Assembly: GCA_027579435.1 (NCBI GenBank)
Contig: JANBPK010001276.1
Location: 1-36,032, forward strand
Direction of reading: 5' to 3'
Length of the DNA stretch: 36,032 bases
Origin: Candolleomyces eurysporus
Lineage: Eukaryota; Basidiomycota; Agaricomycetes; Agaricales; Psathyrellaceae
Shown: piece by piece, positions 1 to 24,540 of the stretch
Numbering within the stretch: position 1 is the stretch's first letter
Layout: every line of letters begins with the position of its first letter
Made by a program: the position numbers and the translations under genes
The notes under the pieces: generated by a model
Databases searched by the model: none
What the model saw: the letters and a program-made list of their open reading frames with translations, nothing else
Told to the model about the DNA's origin: nothing

Positions 1-290
1 TGCCAAGGCGACGCTGACCCTCGAGCAGTGGCCGCTTACTCAGGCGTCCTGAGAGATCTTCGTGGCTTACGCTCGGAACATCCCGTTATGCGCAAGTTTA
101 CCGATTTCCTGAATGATTGGGGGGGCATATCAACTGGCAAAGACTTTTGGACCCTAGCTGAAGAGAGAATTGAGCAACGTCGACTCAGGTTGACATCAGG
201 TAAGCTTGTGACTCCCTTTCTCTATCATGGATCTAACCCCTGCATCCAACTTGAATATTTATACTCAAAGGGAGCTCCGCAGAGAGTTAG
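1..290 (+). CDS. 3' end of an unidentified gene, cut by window start
   Basis: An open reading frame in frame 1 enters from before the window and runs without stops to a clean donor (GTAAG at 200). A CTAAC branch-like site lies at about 234-238. If the acceptor at 269-270 (or 281-282) is used, the protein ends within a few codons at the TAG at 288-290. An acceptor at 283-284 would instead extend it to a TGA near 397. The visible peptide is hydrophilic and mostly helical in composition, with DLRGLRSEHP and EERIEQRRLRL segments. I recognise no domain. The gene converges on the F-box gene that ends at 493. Coding status rests on the open frame and splice signals only. Confidence 0.4.
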
Positions 291-492
291 TCATCGACGT
301 GGAAGAAAGGCGCGGTCGAATGGATGTACTGCATGGGATATCAATATGTATGTTCGACTTTGGGCAAACCCTGACAAAAACGGGATCGCTCTTGTGAAAG
401 GTCTTCGGCTCATTCCATGGATTTCTACCTGAATTTCAGATACAGTTACGTATTTATACACTGATGGATGCGACGGCAATACCATTCAGACT

Positions 493-2202
493 TTAATATA
501 CCCACCCAATACAAAGTTCAGGGCAAACGGTTTTGAGTTTGTCCAACCGTTCTCGTTTCAGAGATTGTCTTGGACGTTGGACAGAAGTCTGAGGAGAAGA
601 CAACAGAATTTCGGTCACAGTGGGGAACATCCTAGAAAATGCCATAATTTCCCTATCCAAGGCACCTCGCTGTATCTTGTCTCTTGTTGCCGGTAGATGC
701 AATTCGAGGCACAGCCAAGGCTGCGACTCGGAGGGCCGAAAGCATGGCGGACCTTCAACTGACGGTTTCTCCTCGTCGCAAGCTAGATGGAGTATGCCGG
801 AGTCAAATTGATCCCAGATACGGGTCAACGCTTCTACTCTGTCTGAAAAGCAGTTGAAGCGTATATTGATGCGTAGGGTAAAGTTTCGTCCTTCCGGTTC
901 TGGAGATGCCTCTACAATTGCATTGTGAAGCAGCTCAACATCCTTGACAAAAGCTGAAATTGCGGACCGGGTGGACGACGTCCACATATGCCTCATGATT
1001 ATGTCCTGCATATCGCTTGGAAGGGTGCCTGGGGAGACGCTATTACGCGATGCCAGGTAGGCGCAGAGGAAAGATGAGGATGAAGTGAGTGTCCGGATGT
1101 CCGGAAGACGTGCGAGGGCTTGAAGTTCCAGGTCATCAATGTTGGTTTCCGCACAAAAACATTCTGGCTCTATTATGAGAGCCTCCAGCAGCTCAAACCG
1201 CCCCAACCAAGGTACAACATCCTTCATGAGGCCCGACCTCGCATCCTCGAGATGTATAGTAGTGACATCGGGAACGGCTTCTGCCAAACGATCGAGAATG
1301 AGTTTAGACTCCACGTCCTCGTTCGGAAGGTCAGTGAAGTAGAGGGTTAGAGAGGCGATGGGAGATGCTTTGAGCAGGGAAAAGGTCCATTGAGAGAAAG
1401 GCGGTCGGAAGATGTTGGTAGAAAACGCGATCAATGTCGTGAGTTTGGAAGCCTGACCGAAATTCGGGGATGATGTGAGGTATATGCGTGGAGTCGAGAT
1501 TGAAAAGCGACTTTGTTTTCGGCAATAATAGACTTCCTCTGAAGAAACCGATGGTTCGTAATTTGGTCTGGCGCGTCGAGAGGTCAGGTATCCTCTAACA
1601 CTTTCCCAAATGGATGACCCCTCGGCCACCAGCGCCTTGGAGCCGTCTGCGAGTGTGATGGCCGGGTTCTTCTTCAGCCTGTACTCCGACGTGAAGGCGT
1701 TGAAACCACTGAGTTGCAAGCAGGTACAGCCTTTCGCAACAATAGCAGTATATAGAAACTGTTCCACACACTCGCATGCGGTGACCCGTGATTGTTCGCT
1801 GGTGGCTCGTTTCAGGTAGGCGTCTGCAGGCCAATGCACGTAAACGGTGTGCACAGAGGCCATTCTATCAATAAGCCTCTGCATTTTGTGGAAAGACTTG
1901 AGAGCTGATTGCAGCGACATCACTTTGTACAAGTCAAATCTGACGTAGGACAGGCTCTTGAGGTGAATTGAAAGGAGGAGTGCCGAAAGACCGTCCAAAT
2001 CGTACGGGTTCCCGGCCAGCTCGAGGGCTGCAGATTGTTCTGCGTTCCAAATCTCATACGTATCCAAGACGGATTGTACGGCGATGCGGTTAAACCACCG
2101 GGAGACCTCGACACAGCTGCGGAGGTCGAGAGGGGGTAGGAAGGCCAAGACTTGGAGTAATAACTCCTCCGAGCACCAAAAATCTTGCACAAACTCGGGC
2201 AT
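493..2202 (-). CDS. F-box protein, intronless, 569 aa
   Basis: A single uninterrupted frame of 569 codons. The N-terminus carries an F-box-like motif at about residues 10-45: CSEELLLQVLAFLPPLDL, then RSCVEVSRWFNRIAVQSVL, with the hydrophobic spacing and conserved Trp of F-boxes. F-box proteins bind Skp1 and act as substrate receptors of SCF ubiquitin ligases. The rest (about 230-400) has irregular leucine-rich stretches such as LLEALIIEPE, as in the large Agaricomycete F-box families, but no regular LRR array. The start at 2202 is chosen because the F-box lies just behind it. A decayed paralogue lies 1.8 kb away in opposite orientation (4005-4980) and supports that this frame is real. The substrate is unknown. 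Confidence 0.85.
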   Translation of the reverse strand: MPEFVQDFWCSEELLLQVLAFLPPLDLRSCVEVSRWFNRIAVQSVLDTYEIWNAEQSAALELAGNPYDLDGLSALLLSIHLKSLSYVRFDLYKVMSLQSALKSFHKMQRLIDRMASVHTVYVHWPADAYLKRATSEQSRVTACECVEQFLYTAIVAKGCTCLQLSGFNAFTSEYRLKKNPAITLADGSKALVAEGSSIWESVRGYLTSRRARPNYEPSVSSEEVYYCRKQSRFSISTPRIYLTSSPNFGQASKLTTLIAFSTNIFRPPFSQWTFSLLKASPIASLTLYFTDLPNEDVESKLILDRLAEAVPDVTTIHLEDARSGLMKDVVPWLGRFELLEALIIEPECFCAETNIDDLELQALARLPDIRTLTSSSSFLCAYLASRNSVSPGTLPSDMQDIIMRHMWTSSTRSAISAFVKDVELLHNAIVEASPEPEGRNFTLRINIRFNCFSDRVEALTRIWDQFDSGILHLACDEEKPSVEGPPCFRPSESQPWLCLELHLPATRDKIQRGALDREIMAFSRMFPTVTEILLSSPQTSVQRPRQSLKRERLDKLKTVCPELCIGWVY

Positions 2203-2284
2203 CTTTGTGGGCTAAACACACGGTCAATGGACGGGAGGGTGACACAGTAACCACACTCACTCGATCTTGTGATAGTTGTTGTTA

Positions 2285-2299
2285 GAGAGCATTGCTCTC
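2285..2299. promoter_or_regulatory. Palindrome upstream of the F-box gene
   Basis: GAGAGCA-T-TGCTCTC is a perfect inverted repeat with 7-nt arms. It lies 83-97 bases upstream of the F-box start codon. The position fits a dimeric transcription-factor site, but I do not recognise the factor. Confidence 0.25.
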
Positions 2300-2974
2300 A
2301 CGCAACTCTATTAAGTGGGCGCTGTCAGCCGGCAACAACGAGGTCTGTGGCGCTGCAATGTCTTAATATGCCAGACTGGTGCTGAACCCCGTGTCGAACG
2401 TTCATTTAGAGCGAGAAAAACCCTTCAGATATGCGATTGAACCCGATGCTTGTCTTGGCTCCAGACCGAAGGCCTTAAACACGACAGAGCCCACAACAGA
2501 TCTTCACCCACACCATTTCCACGAGGCGCCCACACTGGCTGGTTTCGAGAAGATTTTGCCTGAACCGAAAAGTCAAGCTGAGCAACGCCTGCAGACTTGA
2601 ATTCCAATACCTCGGATCTTGGGTCCACGGTAGACAGCATTCCGAAAGTGGCGGAGCTCAAAATAACCCACAGCTGGAAGCCTCTACACATTGAAGCGCT
2701 CTTCCTGCCATCCGCTGGTGGTGAGTAGTGCGCTCAAATATTTCTTGAACCGTCACGAGCGAAGAAGGACATTCCTCGCCATCCTTTCTTTATGTAAATA
2801 CCCTCCCAAATCTGCAACCCCGTGGAANTTTTTTTTGACTCTAGGGCCAAGGGGCAAGCCTGTATTCATTTAGATGGTTATCAGTTACCGGGTTCTAGAC
2901 TCCAGGGAGTCTACTTACTGAGTTCAACGGGAGGGGCATTATACGTTCGTTTGAGTGTCTGTTTAGACGTCGCG

Positions 2975-3315
2975 TTTGAATGGGACAGTCGTTTGAATGG
3001 GACAGTCGTTTGAATGGGAATTCCTTTCAAAGCCTTTCAAACGGGAGTTAATTTGGAGGCCGTTTACCAAGCATTTCATTAAATGAGAATTCATTCGGGG
3101 ACAGTTTAGGCGGGCGTTCGTTTGGAGGTAGGGTTGATCATGTGCGACCATCTCTTGAAAATGAATGAGACGAAGACGTTGAAAATCGGGAAACAACGAG
3201 GAGATAAACAAGTGTCTTCATACTGTTTGCATACATTCTGTAACGCTAGCGTCAGCCCATCGAACTGGGGATTCCATTCAATGACCATTTGGACACCATT
3301 CAAAATCCATTCAAA
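2975..3315. repeat. Foldback element with TTTGAATGG / CCATTCAAA repeats
   Basis: TTTGAATGG occurs at 2975-2983, 2992-3000 and 3009-3017 within a 17-bp tandem unit (CGTTTGAATGGGACAGT, about 2.8 copies from 2973). The reverse complement CCATTCAAA occurs at 3296-3304 and 3307-3315, with a partial copy at 3274-3281. Related TTTGGAGG and TTTCAAACGGG variants fill the left half. Direct motifs on the left and inverted ones on the right suggest subterminal repeats of a small non-autonomous foldback transposon (MITE-like). I could not define terminal inverted repeats or a target-site duplication. Confidence 0.5.
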
Positions 3316-4004
3316 GGTTATTCAAATACATTAATGGAGGTCTGAGAGGACGGGGGCAATGTGGTAAATATGGAGGTGGCCAAGGCTGAACGGTACTTAA
3401 GCATGTCCGGTCTCGTTTTATTTTGCGAGAAGGTAGATTACTGTGCAAGGGGTGTAGTGGGTGGGTAGCAAAAACACGAGAAAGATACAAGCTCGTTCGG
3501 CTGCATTAACTCGGAAGGCCTCGCAAATCTGCAGAGTCCTGTACTTTGAGTCCCTCCTCGCTCGCCTCTCTAACTCCATTGACCTAACATTTAAACGACG
3601 CCCACTCTCCTTTAATATTCAAATATTCTCGGTGAGGTATTTGCCCGAATTGGCCGACGAATTTAAGGCAACTTAAACAACAAATCACACTAATGGCACC
3701 GTTGTGATCTAGAAATTACTGCATGGGGTTCGCATTTGCTTGTGCGTATTGGGGTGGCAAGAAAGGAGATTGAGTTGGAATGCATGAATCACATTAGTCT
3801 TCCGCTCCCTCTCGTTTCATCGCAATAGGTAAACTGCCGCAAAAGTTCTGGTCTCATACAATCTTGAGATGTTGCAGTCTTACAGCACCATGGAGCTTGT
3901 GGAGTCGCCCACAGTTGATGGCGCTCAATTACGAGAGTTGCGTTAGAATGGCAATATTGAGTAAATCCACTTCTCGTTGCACCTTCCGAGTTTAGCTCAT
4001 AGCG

Positions 4005-4980
4005 TGGTCAGAGGTTCAGCGGAACTTCTGGTGCTCAAACGAGTTGGCACTCCAAGCCATGGCATTTCTCCCTAGGCCTCCTCTCGAAAGGTGACTAGGT
4101 CTTCTAACTACCTCGCCGTGCAGTCCGTCTTGATTACGTATAAACTTCGGGAGGTGCAACCCTCCGGTGGGCTCAGAATCCCTGCCGTTTGGAATTGGAC
4201 GGGCTTTCGGCACTGCTCGTTTCAGCCCCTCTCGAGAGCCTGGCCTATCTCAACTTTGACTCGACCAAAGTGACCGTGACCTCGCTACAATCAGCGCTCA
4301 AGGCCTACAGACGCCCGCCTCGAAGTTTGAACGCCTCATCAGTGGCAAATCTAGGTATCTCTTATCGCTTTCGTGATCGTCTGCCTTGAAGATCTCCCGA
4401 ACGATGAGATCGAGTCCAACCTCATTCGAGATCGTTAGCTGAAGCCGTTACCTACCAAGGTCGCTACTATCCATCTCGAAGGTGCGAAGCCAGGCCATGG
4501 ACTTTCAACGGAGATCGCTGCTTATTAGGTCGCTTCAGACAGTTGAAATCTCTGAAGATCGAGCCAGAATGTTTTGCTGCAAGCGCCGAAACTCCTCAAC
4601 CGCCTCTACTTGACTTTGCTGATGTAGGCCCATTTACAGCAGGGGAGGCATAGTCATGAAGCACACGTGAGCCCCATCCACCCGGTCGAAAGTCCCTGTG
4701 CTCTTCAAGGATGTCGAGTATTTAACAAGGCAATTTTGAAGGCGAGCCTTTCGAGGTCCAGAACTGAAATTGTCCCATGCGTATCAAGTGGCATTTCGAC
4801 TGCTTTTCCGACTGAGCCAAAGAATTGGGGCGTGGATTGACTCGGGAATCGGTTCCCCACTGAGCAAGTTTAGGATGTACTCTCCCCGGGTTGTTCCCCA
4901 TAGTCGAATGGTGCCCCTAGAGCAGAAATTATTAGACAAGCTTGGGACTATCTATCCTGGGATTTATCAAGACTTGACAC
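4005..4980 (+). pseudogene. Decayed F-box paralogue
   Basis: Fragments in changing frames match the F-box gene at 493-2202 in order. LAVQSVLITYKL matches IAVQSVLDTYEI. LDGLSALLVSAPLESLAYLN matches LDGLSALLLSIHLKSLSYVR. TSLQSALKAY matches MSLQSALKSF. EDLPNDEIESNLIRDR matches TDLPNEDVESKLILDR. KVATIHLEGA matches DVTTIHLEDA. Near the end, LLDKLGTIYPGI matches RLDKLKTVCPEL. Nucleotide similarity is continuous between these blocks, for example TGGTGCTC near 4030 and CCACCCGGTC at 4678. Several stops and indels break every frame, so no full product is possible. It is inverted relative to the intact gene. Confidence 0.85.
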
Positions 4981-6003
4981 GGTCGTCCCAATATCTACAT
5001 ATGTTCCGCTCGATTGATATTGAACATTAGCGCTAGAGACCTCCCGCCGGAGGGAGTGAGTGTACTACGCACAGATTTTTCGTATATATTATCAAAAAAT
5101 TGTGGATTCGACCAATAAATCAGGCCTTAGATCACGTCTGTCGATCGCGCGCTCGAATGTCTTCTCAAACCATCATGAATGTTGAAGAATGGCAGTCTTC
5201 ACACTCCTTTTACTGTGTAAGTATCCTCTCAAATTTAAGGCACGTTAAAACCACTATGCCAGAGGAATCATTCTTATAACGAACGAACATGCATTATAAC
5301 TTGACTTGCTTGACGTCTATCGGTATCTCCCGATCAATGCCTTGATGGCGTGGACATTTCAACTCGTTCACTCGTGGCGTGCTGGACTGCTGGCAGTGGC
5401 CTCCACGTACGAGGGGCAAGTGCGCTGGAAATGCTAGCCTAAGGTGATGCCGGCTCACACTAGTTCACATTTTTGAAGACCTAGCCTCTCGTGGACTCAC
5501 TGCCGATCCATTGCCGGGGTCTTCCTTAACCCCGAAGGTGTTCTAACGGGGGACAGGAAGCTGATGGCTTCGACGTTACGAACCGCGGTTTAAAGCTTTG
5601 TCAGCTATTCAAGCTACGTCGTCTCTTGCCATTGACATTAAACCCTGCAGTTTTTCAATGGTAGAACCAGCCCAAAGGAAGGAAATTTTCCAGCATAAGT
5701 ATTTTCGACGTCGTGGCACAGTCAGGATGCATGATAGATCCCGAATTAGGTGTATTTCATGCCGTCTAAGGGTCGATAAGCAATATTTGACGTCAAGTCA
5801 AAAGTCTTGTTCGGCCCCACCTCTAATTTTTCGAAGCACTAGCTTTACCGGTTGGAGTATATAGTAACTAACGTTATTGACAACGCAGCGCTCAGCGGTT
5901 AAAAAGGCCTCTGATTTCTGGACCTCGGCATTCTATCGTTTCCTTCCTTCCCTGTCTTCGACGCTCTCCAAGTCTCCAATCTTGCTCTCTTGCTTTCTTC
6001 AAG
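4981..6003. other. Intergenic, hydrophobin 5' flank
   Basis: I see no supported gene. Short open frames (for example 5598-5864) have no family resemblance or splice signals. The last 150 bases are the hydrophobin promoter and leader, including a pyrimidine-rich tract at about 5938-5990, as is common before fungal start codons. Confidence 0.6.
5858..5863 (+). promoter_or_regulatory. Candidate TATA box of the hydrophobin gene
   Basis: TATATA lies 141-146 bases before the hydrophobin ATG, followed by a CT-rich leader. Position and sequence fit a core promoter of a highly expressed fungal gene. No transcript evidence is available here. Confidence 0.4.
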
Positions 6004-6692
6004 ATGCGTACTTCCTCGATGGTCAAAGCTCCCGTTGCCCTGCTCCTCCTCTTGCTTGCCATGTTCCAGCTTGTTACTGCTACGACCGCATTCAAGGTGT
6101 GTTTACCCCGCCCGTGCGATTTGTAGGTGCTAACCAGTGCCCAACACCAGAACCGTCATCATTTTGACGAGCGTTCCCCTGAGCCTGTTGACAATTGTAA
6201 CAAGGGAACCACCCAATGCTGTGAGTACTCTAAATCAATTCATTCGGCCTAATTTGACCGAAACTGGCCCCCTTCAGGCGATACGATTCACATGGTAAGA
6301 ACTCGTCGGATTTTTCCATGTGTATCTCCCATTAACGATAGCTTCGTTAGAGAGACGACACCTTAATTGGTCACCTCTTGAATGAGATTGGCGGAATCGT
6401 TGACGATACCCTTGAAGATTTGAACGGGCTTATGTGTGTGCAATCTTCCACCGGATTTTCTTCCCATTTCTTACCAATAATCTGTCTCCAGTGGGTACAA
6501 GTGCAACCCTATGGACCTCTTCGGTATCACTCAAGGGGAGTGCACGAATAAACCTGTCTGCTGCAGCGGCATGAAATTGGTGCGTCTATCCATGTTGCAA
6601 TATACGTTCTGAGTACCAACGCTCATTGAATTCCATTCTTCTAGAATGGCTTGGTCGCTATTGGATGCAATCCTATCAAGATTAGCCTCTAA
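6004..6692 (+). CDS. Class I hydrophobin, 132 aa, six exons
   Basis: Hydrophobins are small secreted proteins that self-assemble into amphipathic films on aerial hyphae, spores and fruiting bodies. Exons: 6004-6096, 6151-6220, 6278-6294 (17 nt), 6351-6433, 6492-6579 and 6645-6692, all with GT-AG introns. The predicted protein begins with a signal peptide (MRTSSMVKAP then VALLLLLLAM). It contains the eight-cysteine pattern C-X6-CC-X36-C-X12-C-X5-CC-X12-C, seen as DNC, QCC, YKC, GEC, VCC and IGC. The C3-C4 spacing of 36 fits class I rather than class II. Between signal peptide and first Cys is a short charged stretch, NRHHFDERSPEPVD. It is convergent with the halogenase-type gene at 7112-9489. 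Family assignment is firm; developmental role is unknown. Confidence 0.93.
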
Positions 6693-7111
6693 GCGTCGCC
6701 GCTGAGTGCTGAGCATCTGTCCCCTGACTGTTGTTCGAAGACCTCGCTTACTCGAGACTTCATCGGAGAGTCCGTTGGTCCAGTGCGAACTCCGCTGTCC
6801 TCGTCCTTCTGTCCTTTCCACTACCTTCGTTTTTCCTATCCGCTCCTTTTCAAGAAAACACACGTACCCTCCTCCCGCTAATGGAATTATCCTCCTCCCT
6901 AGTACACAAACTAGCCGTCCATATTCCAATTCACATTCATATAATTATTGGTCGATTAGGTCGACACCTCGTCGGCTACGACTAAAAGTACATGAGAACG
7001 GTAAAGTACAGACTATTCTTGGAGTTAGAATGGCATTCGACAGAAGCTCGCCTTCCTCGTGAAGCCATAATTAGTTCACTATTCCCACATTGATATCAAT
7101 CGATGATTCGA
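6693..7111. other. Shared 3' intergenic region
   Basis: This lies between the convergent hydrophobin and the first halogenase-type gene and should hold both 3' ends. Open frames here overlap on both strands without recognisable content. Confidence 0.5.
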
Positions 7112-9489
<2,378 letters not shown>

Positions 9490-10694
9490 CACAGGAGCAA
9501 AAGAGGAGAGGTTTGGTTGGGGTGTTGTTGGAGGGTTTGGTGAGGAATCAAGTCAGGCGTCCAGACCTGTAGATATAGGCCACAAAAGGATTTAAGGAGC
9601 TTGCCTTCCTTCTGGGAAGTCAAAATGTAGGCGCCACTGGCATCCCGGATGTATCTTGGCTCTGACAAATGTTCCCAGCGTTGGTAAGAAATGAAGAGGT
9701 AAGATCCTTGAAACATGGACCTGAACCACCGGATGTGGAACGAGTTCCCGAGTTTCCGTACCTTTGCCGCAATCTGAAGAGTCTTTTAGTGGCAGCTTGA
9801 ATCCTAATCTGGGATTGGCATCTGCCAACTGACCCTCTCCTCTTTGGGGTTGATCATCGGAACTGTTAACAAACTTTATCAAAACGCGTGTGAGTGCTGT
9901 CATCATGCATCTATGGCAGATTGCCCCGGATGCGCGGAGAACGGAGACCTCAGCTCGATGGGCTGATTGGTTTCAATTGAATACTTACTATTGTTAAGTC
10001 TTGGTGACCAATCCAGGCCGAACATCTCGATGACGTCGGGCGGTGTTGGACATTGAACCTAGAATATACTTCTCGTCCACACGGTGATGGCGTATGACCG
10101 GTAATGGTATTGAAGAAATGACAGCCGCCAGCGTCAGTGTACTGTTATTCCTGCTATCCCGATGGAGTTGGGTACTGGTGTTATCGGCTATGCATGGCAG
10201 AATCGGTACATACTCTGACGCTCAAGGATCTCCCAAGTCGAGAGAGTTGTGAATTTGAACGATAAATAAAGCTATCGGAAAGCACGGCGACCTCAGGTCA
10301 TCATGACAGGTGGAAGATTCTGACTCAATTGTTGAGTGGAGCTCATGACAAAAAGGAGGTGAACAGGCTCTTTCTAAGGAGCTCGTCGTTTTAAAGCGTT
10401 CAGGGTCCGGAAAACAACGTGGGTGCCACTGCTCAACATATACAAATAAAGCGGATCACTCGCTGGGTCGCGAATTCAATGTACAGATAGTGATATTCTT
10501 GGGAATAGTATACAAATGATATGTGCACTGCTATGTATCCTACCGTTACTACGGGTAAAACATGAAATTGAACGAGCTCGCACTTCCAAGGGATTATTCC
10601 CTCCGGCGTTAGCTCTGTAATATTAAAGCATCATAATAGTAGTGAAGTAAGTGAACCGAATCGCATCGAGTCAATCCAAAGCTCCATCTGAGGC
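9490..10694. other. Interval between the two halogenase-type genes
   Basis: About 1.2 kb holding the upstream region of paralogue 1 and the 3' flank of paralogue 2. A TATATC sequence lies on the minus strand near 9573-9578, a weak core-promoter candidate. I see no gene: open frames at 9489-9906 on the minus strand have no family resemblance. Confidence 0.5.
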
Positions 10695-13059
<2,365 letters not shown>

Positions 13060-14177
13060 GCTGGAGAAAATTCTTATTGTTGAAAGACCCAAGGCCAATT
13101 CAGCCTGCTTAAATAGTCACTCAGGTGTAAACTTGGCATGAACGAAAATGGGGTTTCGCAACTTACTCGTTTGAATCAAACCGGAGGCTGACCATCCATT
13201 GAGCTACGCGGGCCCTCAAGCTTTCCGGATGGGCTTGGGAGTATCGGCGATCCCTGCGACACCTGAAAATGGAACGTGGACAGCCATGATTCAGTCAAGA
13301 GGCCGTCTTGCTTTCATTTGGACAAACAATTACACTCCTTGATAGAGATGATATCACTCTCAGCGCGCCCAAACACGGATGCTGTCTAAAAAGACCGCTG
13401 TTGAGAGTAATGATGAACTGGCACACCAGTTGACTTTGGAAAGGACAGACCGCTGTTCTGACGCGTGCACGTCGGTCGAGATTGGGCTCCAAGGGATACT
13501 AGTGACTTGTACTGAAGTTCCGATGTACGTTATTCCGGACAACGGTCCACTGCATAGGATGCAACGAGAATAGCCGCCCCCTGGGCTGAACGCGCCAACA
13601 TCGGAGAGTGTTCCCGTTTGTATAGCAAAACGCCAATTTCCTGTTGTACTTTCCAAATTCGAAGTCAACGTGCGAACAAGTAGATATGTCAAGGGACGCG
13701 CATACCGGCACTTATGACGAAGCACAGACTCAGGCGTCATATGTGGTCAGGGCTCGTGATGAACAGAGACAACGATCGAAACTCGAAACCACTGCCATCA
13801 NCCNCATCAATTTATCACTCACGTTCCGAACTAGGACAGGAATATTCAGAANTCAATTGGTTATTCGACTACGGCTGCAGAAGTGCTTGATAATTGCAGT
13901 CTATGTACCGTTATATACTCCGGGTCTTGCATTGATAAATGAGGATTCGGTCACGAACCAGNNNNAGTGAGCGATACTAANTGGTCAATCCCAGATATGG
14001 AAACCATCGAGAGTCCATAATAGTTGATGAAGATGACGATAAGGTATGCGACGANAGAAANAAAACTCGTGTATTAAGCTCATGGAGAAATGGGAAGTGA
14101 ATATTGTCCGGGCCTGAAGGATCATTCAAGGAGGCATATAATCCTTTACAAAAAGCCATTTTCGTNAGAGACCGAAA
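13060..14177. other. Intergenic between URA2 3' end and halogenase paralogue 2
   Basis: This holds the URA2 3' region and the paralogue 2 promoter. It is rich in N's (13801, 13804, 13852, 13962-13965, 13981, 14055, 14061, 14166), so any small gene here would be hard to see. I support none. Confidence 0.5.
13108..13115 (-). promoter_or_regulatory. Candidate TATA box of halogenase paralogue 2
   Basis: On the minus strand, TATTTAAG ends about 48 bases before the start codon at 13059. It is the only TATA-like sequence in the near upstream region. Confidence 0.35.
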
Positions 14178-21432
<7,255 letters not shown>

Positions 21433-21834
21433 GATTTTGGTATTGGAGAAAGAAGAAATAAAGACGTCTTCCTCTCCACCCGGATTAGAGAGATCGAATT
21501 CGAGTGGGAGGAAGAGGAGAAGAAAAACCACTTTCCGAGATTAGATCTAGAAAATCGTTGTTTGTTCCGAGCAAACAAACGCCGCCGATCACATCCCCAT
21601 CGATCAATTTCATCCTATGAAAAACCATGGTATTGATGCAAATTCCGCGAAAAGAGACAAAGAAGGATACGTAGAAAAATCGTCGTAAAAAGGGCGTGCC
21701 ACCTAGGTGTATCTGGAGGTTATTATCGTGCAGCAGCAACTCGAAAGAAAGGCTAAGAGTACGGATATCCATGCATTAAAAAGCACAAGAGCGTAACGTG
21801 ATTTTCGTGACAAGGAATAAGAAGCGCAATCCGT
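21433..21834. other. Intergenic, URA2 upstream and beta-tubulin 3' region
   Basis: About 400 bases between two same-strand genes. It must contain the tubulin polyadenylation site and the URA2 promoter. I see no distinct motif. Confidence 0.5.
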
Positions 21835-23775
<1,941 letters not shown>

Positions 23776-24540
23776 GCTAGAGAGGGAGGGTCAGCAATGT
23801 GCACACCGCCTTCAAAATGGTACGACAAAGGGGAGGAANGGGGGGACGCGACACGAAACCGCGTGTTTTCTGAACACTGCGATCTCGCTGGACACTGGGG
23901 GTGGGGTTGGTAACGACGAGGGCAACGGCGACACTCACATTAGATATTAGAGGGGAAGAGAATCTGAAGGGTAGTGTCGTGGGTGGAAGTGATTCGGACA
24001 CGAAAGACGGGAAAATCAGAAGAAAGCTGGCAAGGACGCTATTCAAAATTTCAAAGTCAGCTTCATTTTCCGTGTGGCGCGTGCGCATGTTTATGCGTGA
24101 TGACACTAGTCATTTCATTTACCTTTTCGCGGAAGAACTAAGCTGGCCTCATCTAGACCTTGAAGCTTGCACTTGAACTGGTAGAGCCTCAGTGACGAGG
24201 AGAGGGTCAGAGGCGCAGGTGGCTAGATAATCTCCTTAATTCTGATTTTTCCTCTGACTCGGTTGCCATGTCTCCAACAAATTTCCATACAGGTCTACTT
24301 ACTGTACCAAATCAAACGGTTTGAACCCCATTTTGTCGGGGCACGCTTTGACGGGTCCGAGAAACCAGCAGAGGTTATGTGCTCTGGTATTGACTCATTT
24401 CCCCAAGACCCTTATCTAATCCGAGGAGGCCATCATTCGCTTGCCATGGCCACGGAACCCGCAGACACTGCCCATTGCGCACCTCATACTTCTGCAGTCC
24501 GCCATCTGGGCCTAAGCTTGTCGCCCGTGGAGTCATTCAA
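23776..24540. other. Beta-tubulin 5' flank
   Basis: Upstream region of the tubulin gene with an N at 23840. A short open frame on the + strand (24263-24667) overlaps the start of the decayed peptidase gene and has no support as a gene of its own. Confidence 0.45.

Larger units (their letters stand above)
2203..4004. other. Non-coding interval between F-box gene and its decayed copy
   Basis: No frame here shows splice signals or a recognisable protein. It holds the F-box 5' flank, an N at 2828 beside a T-run, a perfect short hairpin at 2896-2913 (TAGACTCC-AG-GGAGTCTA), and the foldback repeat described separately. From 3340 to 4004 I see nothing that I can call. Confidence 0.6.

Noticed and set aside
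13180..13225. A possible tRNA on the minus strand: TAGCTCAATGG resembles an A box and GGTTTGATTC a B box, with a CCG-like anticodon loop
   Set aside because: The two boxes are only about 13 bases apart, there is no matching acceptor stem, and no D or anticodon stem closes. Probably chance or a severely decayed tRNA.
21433..21531. 33-codon N-terminal extension of URA2 from an ATG at 21531
   Set aside because: The extension looks like untranslated leader and adds no known domain; the ATG at 21432 leads directly into the glutaminase.
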